Positions 21,033 through 34,440 of a stretch of DNA of 64,000 nucleotides are shown here, in pieces (within the stretch, counting starts at the first letter, position 1; every line of letters begins with the position of its first letter). Source of the DNA: Aspidapion aeneum. Lineage: Eukaryota > Arthropoda > Insecta > Coleoptera > Brentidae. The notes under the pieces were generated by a model. It searched no databases, was not told where the DNA came from, and saw nothing but the letters and a program-made list of their open reading frames with translations. The stretch is taken from assembly GCA_963576565.1 (NCBI GenBank), contig OY755039.1, positions 27,976,602 through 28,040,601 of the forward strand, read 5' to 3'. A program made the position numbers and the translations under genes.

Positions 21033-22340
21033 CAGTGTCGTTCTAACGGGTAGAGCGGAGACGAAGCTGCTCCAGGCGGCCAATTTGAGAGGCGGCCGAA
21101 AGCTCCCTTCTACTATTGGATTAGGGTAATTTTAACCGCCACACGTACTTTCGATTCAAATATGTAATAGGTATAGGGTCATTAGGTCACCTCATTTTAA
21201 GAAGTAATATCTAGAAAACTAATAAAAGGAATTTTGTGAGTTCTTTCGTATTATTTAAAGATTTGCGACAGAGTAGAAAGAGCTCGAGAAAAAGAAAAGT
21301 AAAACAGAGTTGAATAAAGGATATGCAAAATACTCGGTTCATTTTTGACTTGGGGGAAAAAGTTTTAGGCTCAAGAATCTTCAGACAATCTTATTTTATT
21401 GTTTGTTTAACATATTTATAGCTTAAAATAAGCACTCCATGAAATGATCGCACTGTACATGTGCCAGCGAGTCGTTTGAAATTTAAACCTAACGCAGAGT
21501 TAAAAGCTTGGTTCTAGACATTGACAAAAAAAATGGAAATGCACTCTTGCCATAAATTTGTTGAAACGTTGCCCTTTGATATGTCGTAGATTTTTGATAA
21601 TTTAAAGCATTGACACGATTCGTAAGCTAATAAATTGGAGCATTTATATTTGAGTGTTAAGCATTTCAATACCATAATGATGTAAAATGTAACTTTTTAA
21701 ATTAGCACCACGTTTTCAAAAACTCAAAAAATAATGAGCCGGTTTGCACTTGCTAGCTTGATATGGTTGATCAAATTAGTTATATATTACCTATAGGTAT
21801 TACTGATTTTGCGCTGTCATGTCTATTTCGAGATATAAAGCAAAAACTGAAAATTTTAAAAATGCCGTTTTTTAAAAACACAATATCGGTTTGTTCGATT
21901 TTGCAGTATCTGGGTGAGATAGGGAATTCCAACTGTTTTTTTTTAAAGAAATTGGTTCCACCCGACTCTGTGAAGTAACCGAAAACAAACAATCAAAACT
22001 TTCTGAGATATTGCCTTTCAAAGTTTTGAGGCCAGAAAACCACTAAACCGATCTTAATTTAGTTTTAATTTTTTAATACGATGGGCTTACTATAACTCCG
22101 GCAAAAAAAGATAGGGATGAGGTATCCTAAAAACTCGATAAAAAAAAACTGTTGCCTTTTTTAGGCTGACAAATATTAAATTGTTGGTGTAAATCACTTT
22201 TTCGGGCTCACTTGCTGGCACCATTTAGGCAAGGAAATAATACAAAAACTTGCAGTGGTGGGGAAAAAAGCGGAGAGAGGGCGGCATATTCCCGGTCTTG
22301 CTCCAGGCGGCCACATTCCTCAAGTCTAGCTACGGCCCTG
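21033..22340 (+). mobile_element. CAGGGCCGTCG-family element, copy 1
   Basis: Left CAGTGTCGTTCTAACGGGTAG and right CTCCAGGCGGCC..TAGCTACGGCCCTG. Perfect 7-bp duplications GAACCGA flank it (21026-21032, 22341-22347). Other copies lie at 39786-41044 (inverse) and 59889-60659. No transposase is recognised. Confidence 0.82.
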
Positions 22341-22379
22341 GAACCGATTTAAGAAGAAATAAATAAATTAAATTCTGCC

Positions 22380-22472
22380 CATTCTTCAGAAGCACTGGCC
22401 TCGCGTGCCGCTGCGAAAAGACGGCGCTGCTCGGGCCCATCCCCCCCAAGACATATTCCTGGGTGTGCCACT
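22380..22472. mobile_element. G-family MITE, right end only
   Basis: CCCCCCCAAGACATATTCCTGGGTGTGCCACTG matches the inverse of the left end of the complete copy at 60756-60966. The left part is not recognised. Confidence 0.6.
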
Positions 22473-24350
22473 GCTTTACACATTGGCGTTAATCGATTAT
22501 TGGCAAGGTAGGTGTTGACCCAACATTTACCCAATACATAATGATCTGCAGTGATAAAACGTATTACATGCCAGCGAACTGACAAAAACGCAGGTGTAGA
22601 AAATAACAAAAAAAAATTAACAAATTAAACCAATGCAGTGTGAATGTTATATTATGTGCTCACTGGTAATAAATGAATTCGAAGGACCTAGTTATAAAAT
22701 ATTTTCTTGAGCTTTATACCTATTTCATTATAGTTAAATTGCACTAGGTACTTACTTACAAATGCTTGGGTACATTAATTTTAAAGGCTTGCCAAATACC
22801 GTACTATCTATACCTGTTGCACTTTTGCAACCCATATTTAAGAAAATAAAATATACCTATAAACATACTAACATTAAAATTTAGACATTCTCCTTAAGGG
22901 GACATACCTTTCAATTACAAAACAAATCCTGTAAAAAAATTATTTTAATGCCACTTACCTACTTGGTAGCAGTAATTTTTGCTTTAAGATAAAAACCAGT
23001 GGCGGCTGGTGACGTTATAAATTGGAGGGGGGGGGGCAGATATTTAAATTGCATGAAAAATGTGATGAAAAAACATCGAAACAATTTTATTTTAGTATTT
23101 TCAAAACAAACAGCTACTTGGTGTAGTTTTTAGTATATTTGTTTAAAGATAAAGTCCATTCGCCTTTCTTTTTTATGGCCCCGTAGAGCAACCTCAAAAA
23201 TCCCACAGAATTTTAAACAGTCTATTAACCTATACTAAGTATATGTCTAATTTTTGTCACATTTTCATTATGTTCGGTAATGTTTTGCCTATAGGCACTA
23301 TTCAATTGGCACCTAGTATCAGTCTTGCCTAGCATAGAAAATTCTATGTGCTTGATATCACACATTCCCTTTGCACGCAGGATCACTTCGTGGATTGTTC
23401 CTAATAAGACAAATAAAGCAATCAATTTTTTCACAACCGCACAACCAGTTTTTAGCATCGTATAATTTTTTATAAAATTTTCTAATATAAGTTTTTATGG
23501 AACACCCCTTGGCATTACTTACACTAAAATTTTGGTTAATTTTTAGGTTCGGCCTATCCCACATAGCACAAAATTCACATCAACGTTAAATTAACGTAAA
23601 CAAAAATAACAAAGTTTTTTTTAACTTGAAAAAAACCTCACATCATGTAATATTTATTTTGTTGCTGAAGTTTCTGGTGCTGTGTATATAACGTATTTTT
23701 ACCCTCGTTATTTTCATGTACCAAATTCCCACTTTAAAAGTCCTCCACAACATGTTCTAAAACGCCACTAGATTAAGACTTCTCAAACCTACTAACTTTC
23801 TGCGTCTTTTTTGGTCACGTTTTTTTAATAACATTTTTTTAACTTAAAAGAGACGCGAAAGGAAGTTATAAAAGTTCACTAGTTTAAGACTACAACCCTT
23901 CAAGACAATTTTAAAGATGGCGCTCAAGGCAAGACAAAATATCTATATATCTATCTATATACATTATGTTTTTTTTTAAAGCTAAACAAGATTTTTTAAC
24001 AGTAAACACTTTCACAGAATATTAATGTGTCCTTATCAGGTTAATAACAGATGCGTCGTGATCGTGAAGGATCAGGGATCAGTTCCTTAAAAGGTTTTTG
24101 GCGTTTAGAGGCCAAAGCACTGCCTGATAGATTTCGTCAAAGTGAAAAATCTTGACAATAGGTGGGCTGCTGCTAGTAAAATCTCAAAAATATTGTGTAG
24201 AAAAGCCATGCAAGTCGCGTTTTAAAATTCATGTAGAAAAGGCGTGAATCTAATGTGATTTTAACGTAAAAATCACTTGAAACTAACGTAAAAACATTGC
24301 TGTTTTAATTTTATAATGGCTTTATTACAACGCAGTTTTTAGCAACGTTA
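22473..24350. other. No gene seen; one solo hAT-like end
   Basis: A lone CAGTGGCGGCTGGTGACG terminus with a following G run (about 22999-23040) looks like the left end of a hAT element; no right end was found. TATC repeats lie near 23940-23965. No exon is recognised. Confidence 0.45.
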
Positions 24351-24353
24351 TTA

Positions 24354-25055
24354 GCTCACACTACTACTATACTATAGTAGTGTGAGCTATAGTGATCCTA
24401 ATTTTTTCGAGAAAAAGAAAGTTGCTCCGATTTCAAAATTTTTTATATATCTTTGCGTTTCAGATGATTTTGAAACTTTTTTGTTGCGCCGTCTGTCTGT
24501 CTGTCTGTCTGTCTGTCTGTATGTCTGTATGTCTGTCTGTCTGTAACGACCAACGCACATAACTCAAGAACCGCTGGCCCGATTTTAATAAAATTTGGCA
24601 CCTAGGCTGAGTCTTGGGTCGAGATGGTCCCATTTAAAAATGAACAAAATCCACCGAGCACAAGCCAAATAAAGTAGTAGTAGATTTCAAAAATTAGAGT
24701 TTATGTTAAAATATGGCGTGTGTGATATCAAACGAAAGGTAATTCAGTCTGGAGTTATGAAAAATAAACTTTAGGAGAAAAAAAGGGTGGGGGTAATCTG
24801 AAAAAATAGATTTTAAGTTAAAATATGGCGGGTGTGTTATGAAACGAAAGGTAATTGATTCTGTAGTTAAACAAAATACATTTTAGTTTTTTTTAAAAAG
24901 GTGGGGGTAGATTTCAAAAATTAGAGTTTAAGTCAAAACATGGCTTGTGTGGTATCAAACGAAAGGTAATTGAGTCTGGAGTTCAATAAAATATATTTAA
25001 GTTTTTAGTTATATTAGCTCACGCGTACACTATAACTATAGTACCTAGTGTGAGC
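24354..25055. mobile_element. Terminal-hairpin MITE, copy 2 (inverted)
   Basis: Inverse of 9-717. Hairpin ends GCTCACACTA..GTGTGAGC are flanked by TTA on both sides (24351-24353, 25056-25058), the same target seen as TAA in copy 1. Three ~120-bp internal units and the CTGT microsatellite are conserved. The hairpin arms differ in the number of CTA/TAG steps from copy 1, consistent with compensatory or slippage change. Confidence 0.82.
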
Positions 25056-25649
25056 TTAGGTGCCCATAGATTGGCAGAGTATTTTTTATAACGTTAATGA
25101 ATGACCTATTAAGCTTGTTTTCATATATGAAATAAACGTCTTTTTCTAGCAGCTTTTAAAATCAACGTTTTTTTTTCTGACGCCTTTTTTACGTGTTAAA
25201 CACGTGATTGTGCTATGTGGGATGTGGCCCTAAAGATTTTATTTGTAATCGAAGTTAATATGTCAACGTATTTAAATTTGCACAGTTAATTTTGTAATCG
25301 ACGACAAACGATAACAAAAACAAACAATGACACGCGATCAAAACAAACTCATACGTCTTCACTAAGGATAGAACCGGCTTCGTAGCAAGTGCAACGGACG
25401 TTTTCGTACGATGATAAAACAAACAACATTTTAATTGGCGATAGAGGAGGCCATGATCAGAAAAAAATTTATATTCCATGGCGGTCAATACTTTGTTTTT
25501 TGGAGGAGTGAAATAAAAAGGGTTTTTACCAAAACAGAAAATCTACCACTGTCAAATAATGATTATATGACTCTCGTAATTTTGATTTAAAAATAGCCCA
25601 GTTATATTAGGAATTCACCTGAAAAAAATAGGTACAAGCTGGATTTTTG
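25056..25649. other. No gene seen
   Basis: Unclassified DNA. The 77-codon minus frame at 25255-25488 has no recognised domain. Confidence 0.4.
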
Positions 25650-27215
25650 TATAGTTATTCCTTAGCATCTGGGCCAGATTCCCACATATTCTTCGCCAAA
25701 ATCCTCCTTGAGCTTCGCTAGATATAAGGCCCCAGATTTTCTAAAAATTAGATTTGATTTTCCCGAAAATTCGATTTGGTTTTCCCGAAAATTTGATTTT
25801 GATTTTCCCGAAAACTAATAACATTTTCAAAAAAAGTCAAGAGTGATATAATACGCAAAATCATTTGGTTTGTACTACAAAATTAAGAAAAAACCTAACC
25901 TAACATTTTAAAAAATATATTAAAAAAAAATTATAAATTTTATTTAATTTCTTTCCCACTCTGTAGGTAATGTGTTTTAAAATACTTCATAATATTAAGC
26001 CTAATCCCCACTTGTACCAAACACCATTTAACAAAATTTAGTTTTTGTTTTCTTAAAGTTAAATAACTTTAAGTAAAGGTTAGTAAAAGGCTTAATACCA
26101 GCCAGACCACTAATGAGATTTTGAAAATGTAATTTTTTTACAATTGGAAACTCTACGAGAAAAAAACACGTTGTATTAAAAATATTCAACTTCTGGTTAG
26201 AAACAGTGTTCTGATACGCGCAAATGCGCACTCTTTTATTTTATTTGAAATTCCAGCTTAACATATTTAATTAATGTTTATAAAATTTTAGAAAAACTTG
26301 TGTTTGACCAAACTTAAATGTAACAAAGGAGGACATGTAAGACATGTAACATAATGCTGCTTTAAATATTATAACCAGAGGTACCTACATAACGTTTTAA
26401 CAAATGCTCGTATTAATAGGCAATTTTTAGATTTTTATGTTATGATTTTTCGTCAATGCTGTCAAAAACTAGGCTTAAAATTATATTTTCTAGATAGTTT
26501 AAAAACTAAAGCTTTTATTATACATCTATATTTGGGGAAAAATTATGATACAACAACTATTCGGTATAACTTTATGTGCCTATGTTTATAATTTCAAACC
26601 CTTAAAAATCAGGTTACATTATTTATTTGGTCTAAACCCCTTTGACCCATTAAAGTTTAGTGAAAAATTATTTTTGCTATCAACAGCAGTTTGGCTGGAA
26701 TTTCAAATAATAAATGTGTACACATTTGCGCATATTTTAAAGCTATTTCTACCCAAAAGTTGAATTTTTTTATAAATGCTTTTTTTTCTCGTAAAGTGCC
26801 AAATTGTATAAAAATATTTTTTCAATAGGCTATTATTGACCATTAGATTAACCCTTACTGAAAGTTGGTTAACTTTAAAGAAACAAAAACTTAATTTAAT
26901 TACATTGTGTTTTGTACAAGTGGGATCAAGGGTATCTTATAAAGTATTAACATTTTAAATCAAGTTAACTACACGGTAGAAAAAAAATATAAACAAAAAC
27001 ATATATATTTTTTAAAATGTTAGGTCAGCTTTTTTCTTAATTTTACATTATAGGCCGAATGATGTTGCGTAATATATTTTCTCTCTTCACTTTTTTTTTA
27101 AGTTATTAGTTTTAGGAGAAAATCGCAATAAACTGATTTTTTGGACCTTTGGAGCGAAGCTCAAAGGTGATTTTGGCAAGACTATGTGGGAATTCGTCCT
27201 AGATGTTAATCCCCA
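25650..27215. mobile_element. 1.5-kb fold-back element
   Basis: The whole stretch is a degenerate inverted repeat centred near 26430. Mirror pairs include ATTCCCACATATTCTTCGCC with GGCAAGACTATGTGGGAATT, TGAGCTTCGCT with AGCGAAGCTCA, CCTAACATTTTAAAAAATAT with its inverse near 27010, CCCACTTGTACCAAACAC with GTTTTGTACAAGTGGGA, and GCGCAAATGCGC with ATTTGCGCAT. No coding capacity is recognised. Confidence 0.72.
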
Positions 27216-27591
27216 AACATATGCCTACATAAATATAAAGGCTAATACATTTTGTTAATTCACTAGAATTCGACTTCAGACCTTCCTTAACAGTGTGTGA
27301 TTTGCAAAATAATAGATTTGTGTCAGTTTGATAATAAAGTCATTGTAATGCAGTGCGCGGTCGTTGACTTTTGCAATAACTTGACCCTGATTAACATTAG
27401 GAGCAGAACATTGTTAAGAGAATTAGCAAGAGGATTTAATGTTTATAAATTTTACAATGGTGTTAACCGGAAGAAAGGGGCACAAATTAAAATCCTTCTA
27501 TTTTTATAGTGATTGAATAAGGCCAACTGTGATCCTGATTTGAAATGCCCTTGTCTTGGGGCACGGAAGTGCCCCGCCAAGTTCGCGTAAA

Positions 27592-28400
27592 CTGCTGTAC
27601 TATATTTTCTTGAAACATTTCAGCCCATATTTGACCTATCTAAAACTCTACTTCGGAATGAGCTACGAAACTCAAACTTTGCACAGTAGATCTTCATGGA
27701 GTTAACTACTCCTCCAAGTTCCCTGGACTTCCATAAAGCATTAAAGTAGTTATGAAATTGCAAAAAAACGTCGAAATTGTCACTCACTCATGTATATAGA
27801 TCATCAAAATTCTACTGTAGTTCCAGGCATGTTACAAAGATGAAATTTGGCAGACTGATTATGAAATTATGACCAAACCGTTGGAAAAAATCCAAAAACC
27901 CCAAAATTCTAATTTGTTCCCCTCCCCTATACATGTAAAGTATGTGAGAGTAACATTGACCACTTTCAGAAGCGCTAGTGAGCTGAGCTTTGGCAGACTG
28001 ATAGGAAATATGATAAAACTATAGAAAAAAATCTAAAAACACCAATCTTTAACTTAGGTCCCTCCCCTATAAATGTAAAGTTATGTAAAAGTAACATTGC
28101 TTACTTCCAGGAACGCTAGTGAGCTGAGCTTTAGAAGACTGATAGAAACTTGATAAAACCATAGGAAAATTTTTAAACAGTTCAAAATTTTTAATAAGGT
28201 ATTGCAAAAGTTATGAACACTATTCCGCATATTCTACTACTTTAAAACTTGAATATTATCCAAATCCTTTAAAAAAGGAGTGTATGTGTAGGTATTCCGT
28301 AAAAATAATTGAGAAAAAAGTAAAACCAAGTTCTCCAATACAAATTTTAAAATGAAAGGTTCTTACTAGTTTGGAAATGTTTTTCTAAACTTTATACATG
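27592..28400 (+). repeat. Dispersed repeat E, uninterrupted copy
   Basis: Begins near ACATTTCAGCCCATATTTGAC and includes ~140-bp tandem subunits with CTCCCCTATA, AAGTTATGTAAAAGTAACATTG and GCTAGTGAGCTGAGCTTT. It supplies the empty site for the 2.88-kb insertion at 42624-45503. An inverse fragment is at about 33960-34350. Confidence 0.75.
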
Positions 28401-31400
28401 TTCGGAAATTTCCAATATTTCCATTTCCATGGAAATATTTCAATTTACATCACCAAGTACAACACGTTGATTAAATCACACCCGCAAATCCAGTTATTTT
28501 TTTTTATAGATGTTTCTAGAAAAGTGACGCGTGAAACTTTTGTTCCTTTTTTTGACTAACTTGAGTTAGGTTTAGATCCAGTAAGAGCCTACCCAGTTCT
28601 TTAATTTTGATATTATCTTCGAAAGAAATACTAGAAAAATTGCTTTTAATAATATTTCTGACGTAATTCATTATTAAGATCGATAATAAAAATTCGCGTT
28701 AATCAGACTGACCGCAATTGTTAAATAGTGATTTTTTTTATGAATAGAAATAAAAGTTTTTGTTTGTCTCATCGCATTGGTTTAAAAGCTTCATAAAGTT
28801 TTTGATAAATTTTTGCAATAATTTTATGATTATCTTGGGTTACGTTTTTAAAAATTATGTTCATTTAAAAATTTTAAATGACTATTATTTTGTTTTGTAA
28901 AATCAAATGTAATATGCAATAAGTGACATACTTATTTTGTTTTGTATTTTTTGCTTCTACTAGCATTATAGCCGCTGGTGCTTTTTAGCCTGATTTATCA
29001 AGGCCCCTATTTTTCACTCCCTTCTTTGATAGCACAATGACATCTTGAAGATATCTTAAAGATATATTTTCCAAGATTCCAAGAGGTATCAGATATCTGC
29101 GAGACGCACAGAGGGGCCAAATGGAGCTAATGTCGGAAATAATTATTTAAACACCCAAAATATTAGAAACAAAAATAATGTGTATTGGTTATGGTGATAT
29201 AGGTTAAAATGTACCTGTTTAATATTTTATAAAGTTTTAATATTTGTGTTTTTTACAGGGTGATTTAAAAATGGTTTTTTTAAAAAGAAATTTAAGTACT
29301 TTTACACAAAAAAGTAATTAACACTTAAACATTTGTTAAAAATGCTACATTTTATAATATTTCTGTTTAAGTTATTTAACCTGGCTCATAATATACAGTA
29401 TGTCCCAAAAGTCTGGAATCACCTTTTTTTTTAAACTTGGAGATAAAATCATGGACACGTCAATTTTGAAATAGGAAATCACCTAAAAATACTATATTGT
29501 ACAGAGTATCCTCAATAAAACATATATATAGACTAACCCCCATATATTATCTAACAAATTAAAAAAAAATTGCATTAGAAGTGACTTTGTCTTTAGGCGT
29601 TTACTAAGCCATTTTTATGCTAAATTAATTTTTATCGGTCAAGATGTAAGAGTTAATATTATTAAAACATACAAAAAAACGATCATTTCACGAATTTTGA
29701 CCGTTTATATCTCAAAAACTGTACATAGAAAAACTTATCTTTACTTTTTTTTTGTTACATACCCCACTATAACATACTAAAATTATAGCCAGTTCAACCG
29801 AGACAAAAATTCCCCATAAGGCCTGTGTAAACTAGTGCGTGGTCCTTTGATAATCCACTTAAACCTTTCCAAAACAAAGATCTGTTAAAATGATATTTTT
29901 GAAAAATTTTCGGGCACCTTTCCTAACTTAAAAATACGAAAACGGCAAGTTTGTAGTTTTGGTTCAAAATTTGACTTTCGAAGACTTACCCTTCCCCCAC
30001 TCCTTTTAACTAAAGTAACTGTAACGGCTGCCATAATTCACTTGGCTTTTTACAGGCCTAAAAAGTTGTTTATATCAATTTGATTAAAATCCTTTATTTT
30101 AAAATTTTTTCGAACGAAGCTTTTCCTAATTTTTACGCGTCCGCCATCTTTAAATTTAATGAGTTAATCAAATTTATGTTAAAAAACTATCAATCAAATT
30201 TTTAGGCAATGAAACACTTTTTATTTAATAAAAATTTGTTAATAAACAAACAAGTTTTATATTTAAGATGTATATTTTAATTTCTTTTACTTGGGTCGTA
30301 TGTAGGCACTTTATTTTTAATATTAAAAATCTCAAAAAGGCGTAAGAAAGCGCAGCCATTTTTTTTCCATTTTGTTAAGAAACATTCAATTGACAAAAAA
30401 GTGACAATAGTTTTGCTTAACAAAATTTTATCACACACTAAATTATATTTTTTATATTTCTTTAAGGTAAATTCTAATAATAATTGACTTCTTAGTTTAA
30501 AAAATATGATTACTCTATGACAGCCTACAGCTAGATATTAGTATTTAGTGTTTTTTGGTTAAATTACCTGTGCTGGATGTCTCCATCTTAAAGAAATTTT
30601 TAGTCTTAATTATAACACTTCATATAATAAGAGAAAGGAATACATAATTATTCAATAATTTGTATGTAATTATCATAAAAATTAACGCTTTTAAAAGTGT
30701 CAAACTCACGTCATACTAAAAAACAAGTGAAAATACTCTGTTGCATTTTCAGCACCCACTAGTTTGCTACATAATTTGAGTTCCAGATACTGTATATGTC
30801 TATTTGTGTTTTTTTAGTTTCTTCCACTTTTACACCCGATTGGCCCCTTTGTGAGACGTCTTGTATAGGTAGAAAAATTTACGATTTTGTTACAAATACC
30901 TATAAGGATTTGAAGATGACCTTTAAAACATATCTATTGTGTCGATGTCGATAAAAACTTGACATAGTACACCATCTAGTATCAAAAACCAAAAGTTTGT
31001 CTTGATTAAATATTTAAATAAATGATCCATTTTGAAGCAGCAACTTATTAACGAACGAAGCGCAACGAAAAAACAGTTTTTTAAACCGGCACTTTATTGA
31101 ACTTAATCCCTATCAAACATGTCTCTTTATCGAGACCACTATCCACTTCATCCGGTTCGAAGGACCAAATTATGTTGACTGACTGCCTTCGATTAAAATA
31201 AATAACTCAGGGTCAGCAGAAACTTAATAAAGTTAAATTAAGGACTGTAACTTTTTTTAAAACCATTTACTTTAAAACTCAAAAAAAGACAATGTTTTGG
31301 AAAAACGACCAGTCTTTGCCCCCTGTTTTTGGCATGTCCCCGTAATCCACTGTTTTCGTTCTCGTCGCACACGAGCACCATATCACAGCGGCCCTGTAAA

Positions 31401-32344
31401 CGCTCCATCTTGCTTTTGAGTAAGGGCCGGACTTGACTACAAAACTTGATAATCAATGGGCCGTACTAATTTATTTATGACATCATTCTTCAAGTTTAGA
31501 AAACCGGTAATTAAAGTCAGGCTTAAACAATTGGCGAATAAATGATTGAATTGAATTTAATTGAATATCTTTTATAATTCATTTTTAGGATATCTCATAA
31601 ATGTCGTAAGATGTTCAGACATAAACAAAATAAACAATAACCCTAATGTGCAGCCTACAAAGAAATGTTTAAAATTTTAAAAATACAAAATATTTATGCT
31701 GTAATACACATTTTCACAATAACATTTACCCTTTTGGGAATTAAAATTCGCTGTATTGTACCAAAAAATATAAATGAAAAAATTATTTATATTTTCTTTT
31801 CACAGGGTATTTTGCGCAACAGATATATGCGTAACCGGCTATGATAAAAATGTATTTTTTATTTTAAACTGCCCCACTTTCCCCTACTCCTTCATTTCTC
31901 TACAGTAGCAATGTTTAAATTAAAACTGAAGCAACTATTATAGTAGGAAAAGTTCTAGAACATGAGTTTACAACATTTTTTTTGATAATTCACTACAAAA
32001 AAATTTGTAAGGTCAAGGTTACATAGGTCTATTATATGTATGTGGATCATTTAAAAAAATTAAATTAACATTCTGCTTTTATTTTTATTTATTTGATATA
32101 GATACCTACCATATCAAAAAAATAAATAAAAATATACAGTAGACTCGCGCTGGTCTGTACACACGCTTGTGTGAACCTTTCAGTAGTGTGAACAATTAAC
32201 TGCAATACATTATACAGGGTGTTACAAGTTAAGTGTTCACGATTGCTAACTTTTTTATAATTAAATATAAAAAAAAGTTTTAAAATGAAATAAAAAATAA
32301 AACATCGTGTTTTAGAGTTTTCAAATTTTTTCAAAAAACATTAA
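28401..32344. other. Long gene-free AT-rich stretch
   Basis: No exon, RNA gene or confirmed element. TACAGTATGTCCCAAAAG (about 29395) and the inverse-like CCAGATACTGTA (about 30785) could be element ends but share only a short match. The 72-codon frame at 31238-31456 (minus) has no domain I recognise. Confidence 0.4.
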
Positions 32345-32780
32345 AACATAATTCGATCCATGACGGATATGATCCCTTCCTAGTTAACCCACTAGCACAG
32401 CCTTGAAAACAGGTTTTCGTAAATATCTCAGAAACTAAAGCTCTCACCAAGTTATTGAGCAAAATGTACTCTACTATAATCAAGAAACCGCATATTGATG
32501 CAATGCTCCGTTAAAAAATTAGCATTTTTCAATTTTTTTTATTCTCAAAAACTATCATTAGCATTAATGGATTTTGACCAAAATCTAATCAGCTCGTTAG
32601 AGTGTCGAACACTATTTTATATGAAGATTTTATGGAAATTGGTTTAGCGGTTTTGAAGCTATCGTGTTACCGACAGGAATAATATATACACACACACCCA
32701 AATAAACATTTTCGTCGTTATCTGAAAAAAAAATTTTTTCGTCGAAAATAATAATAATACTTTTTCTAGCCATTGCAACG
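32345..32780 (-). repeat. Dispersed repeat R, copy 3
   Basis: Inverse copy with CATGACGGATATGATC, GTAAATATCTCAGAAAC, TCCGTTAAAAAATT and TTGACCAAAATCTAATC. It continues through an (AC)n-like TATACACACACACCC and a GCCATTGCAACGCGGGCTAGG end also seen near 2955-2980. Confidence 0.65.
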
Positions 32781-32984
32781 CGGGCTAGGAAGGTAAAAAT
32801 TAATTGAACACCCTGTATTTTATAATTTTTTTCTGATAGGTCTTGCAATTCTAAACAATTTTTTTAAAATTTTTTAAGTTAAAAATAACAAATTTTAAAT
32901 TCAAAATTACGTATTGAAAGTTTATTTGGTAGAAAGAAGTCTAACCCGGATCCATAACCTGTGATCTAAGCGTATTTTTAAAAA

Positions 32985-33174
32985 TGCATGTTAAAAAGGG
33001 CCAACATTTTTTAAGAAATTTTTGACATAGTTCATGAATAAAAAAATAAAATAGTCTAAAATACAGCAACATGGGGTCTCGCCCACCCCAAGACTCTAGG
33101 GCTCTTTCAAGACTCTCGCCCCCCCCCCCGAAACCTCTCGGACCCCTCAAGACATATTCCTGGGTGCGCCACTG
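32985..33174. mobile_element. G-family MITE, right end only
   Basis: Ends CAAGACATATTCCTGGGTGCGCCACTG, preceded by C-rich blocks and GGGGTCTCGCCC. The left terminus is not clear. Confidence 0.6.
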
Positions 33175-33609
33175 AGAACCGGTATACATGCTTGCTGGCG
33201 TCTTCTTTTTGCTTGTATCGAATATTAAAAACACATTTTTCCAACATTTAGTTATTTCTTAGCGCGTTTTTTGCAATGCAAAGTTACATCATTTGCAATA
33301 AATTTATTCGAATGGTGACCATGGAGGTCAAGGGTAATAATCAAAAGAAATAAAAACAAACCTTAACAAAGTTGAATTTAGTAACTTTTTTTTTAATTTA
33401 GAGATTTGGTCCAGTGCATTTATTGTGCCTAAGATATTTTTGGTATATTTTAGCTTTGAATGCTTGTTCGAAATATTTCTAGATACTAATAGAGACCTTA
33501 ATGCATGGAATCTTAAAATTACCGTATGTGCTTAACTTCGTAAAACTCGATTTTATGAAGGCAAAAAATAATTCAGTGAAATGTGACCTGTCAGGGCCCA
33601 GTGCCCTAT

Positions 33610-33935
33610 CAGTTTTTTTTCTAAACCGCTGAACCGATTTTTATAAAATTTTTAGGTAAAATAGTGTTCGACACCGTAACGAGCTGATTAGATTTTGGTC
33701 AAAAGCCATTAATTCTAATGAAGTTTTTTGACAATTAAAATCTTTTTAAAATGTTAACTTTTTAACGGAGCATCGCATCATTATACGGTTTTAGGAATGT
33801 GGTAGAATACAATTTGCTCAATAATTTGTTTTATTAGCAAAAACTTCGCAGGAGTTTTAGTTTCTGAGATATTTACAAAAAACTGTTTTTGAGGCTGCTA
33901 GGAAGGTATTAGATCCGTCATGGATCAACCGTACA
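33610..33935 (+). repeat. Dispersed repeat R, copy 4
   Basis: Direct copy: CTAAACCGCTGAACCG, GTGTTCGACACCGTAACGAG, TTAACGGAGCATCGCATCA, TTTCTGAGATATTTAC and TAGGAAGGTATTAGATCC in order. Confidence 0.7.
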
Positions 33936-33959
33936 GCTTTATCCAGTAGCTTTTTTAGG

Positions 33960-34350
33960 CATTTTCCAATAATGTTCGATGTTCTCGAAATACATGAATT
34001 ATTGATTTTTCAAAAACTATATCATAACAAAAACATTTCATGTAAAAAAAGCCAAGTACGCGAAAATGGTATTCCGTCAAAAGAATTGCGATAATAGTAA
34101 AGCCAAGTTCTCCAATACAAATTTCTTTTTTTTACATGAAATGTTTTTGTTATGATTTCACTCCTTTTTTAAAGGATTTGGATAATATTTAAGTTTTAAA
34201 GTAGTAAAATATGGGAAATAATGAAAATTGTTCAAAACTTTTGCAATGCAATTTTGAGATTTTTTAATTTTTTCCCATTGTTTTTCGTAGTTCCTATCAG
34301 CCTTCCAAAGCTCAGCTTTGTAGCGTTTCTGGAAGTGGGCAATGTTTTTG
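33960..34350 (-). repeat. Dispersed repeat E, inverse fragment
   Basis: Contains the inverse of the E right half: GGATTTGGATAATATTTAAG, CCTATCAGCCTTCCAAAGCTC and GCGTTTCTGGAAGTGGGCAATG. A short inner inverted pair (AAAACATTTCATGTAAAAAA and TTTTTTACATGAAATGTTTT) flanks 34045-34155. Confidence 0.65.
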
Positions 34351-34421
34351 CAGGTGCGATGGGGCCAAAAAGGCAGAAAAAAGCACATATATTTTTTCTT
34401 TACAGTTTTTAATAAAAAGTA

Positions 34422-34440
34422 GTAGTAGTAGTAGTAGTAG
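34422..34440. repeat. (AGT)n microsatellite at LINE 3' end
   Basis: An AGTAGTAGT run. On the minus strand it is an ACT/CTA tail directly after the LINE fragment at 34441-35650, as in LINEs that end in short tandem repeats rather than poly(A). Confidence 0.75.

Noticed and set aside
29392..30800. Possible 1.4-kb TIR element with TACAGTAT ends
   Set aside because: Inverse match is only about 8-10 bases and no target duplication was found.
32941..33234. 97-codon minus-strand frame with glycine-rich stretch
   Set aside because: Spans G-family MITE end; glycine run is the C-tract read on the minus strand.
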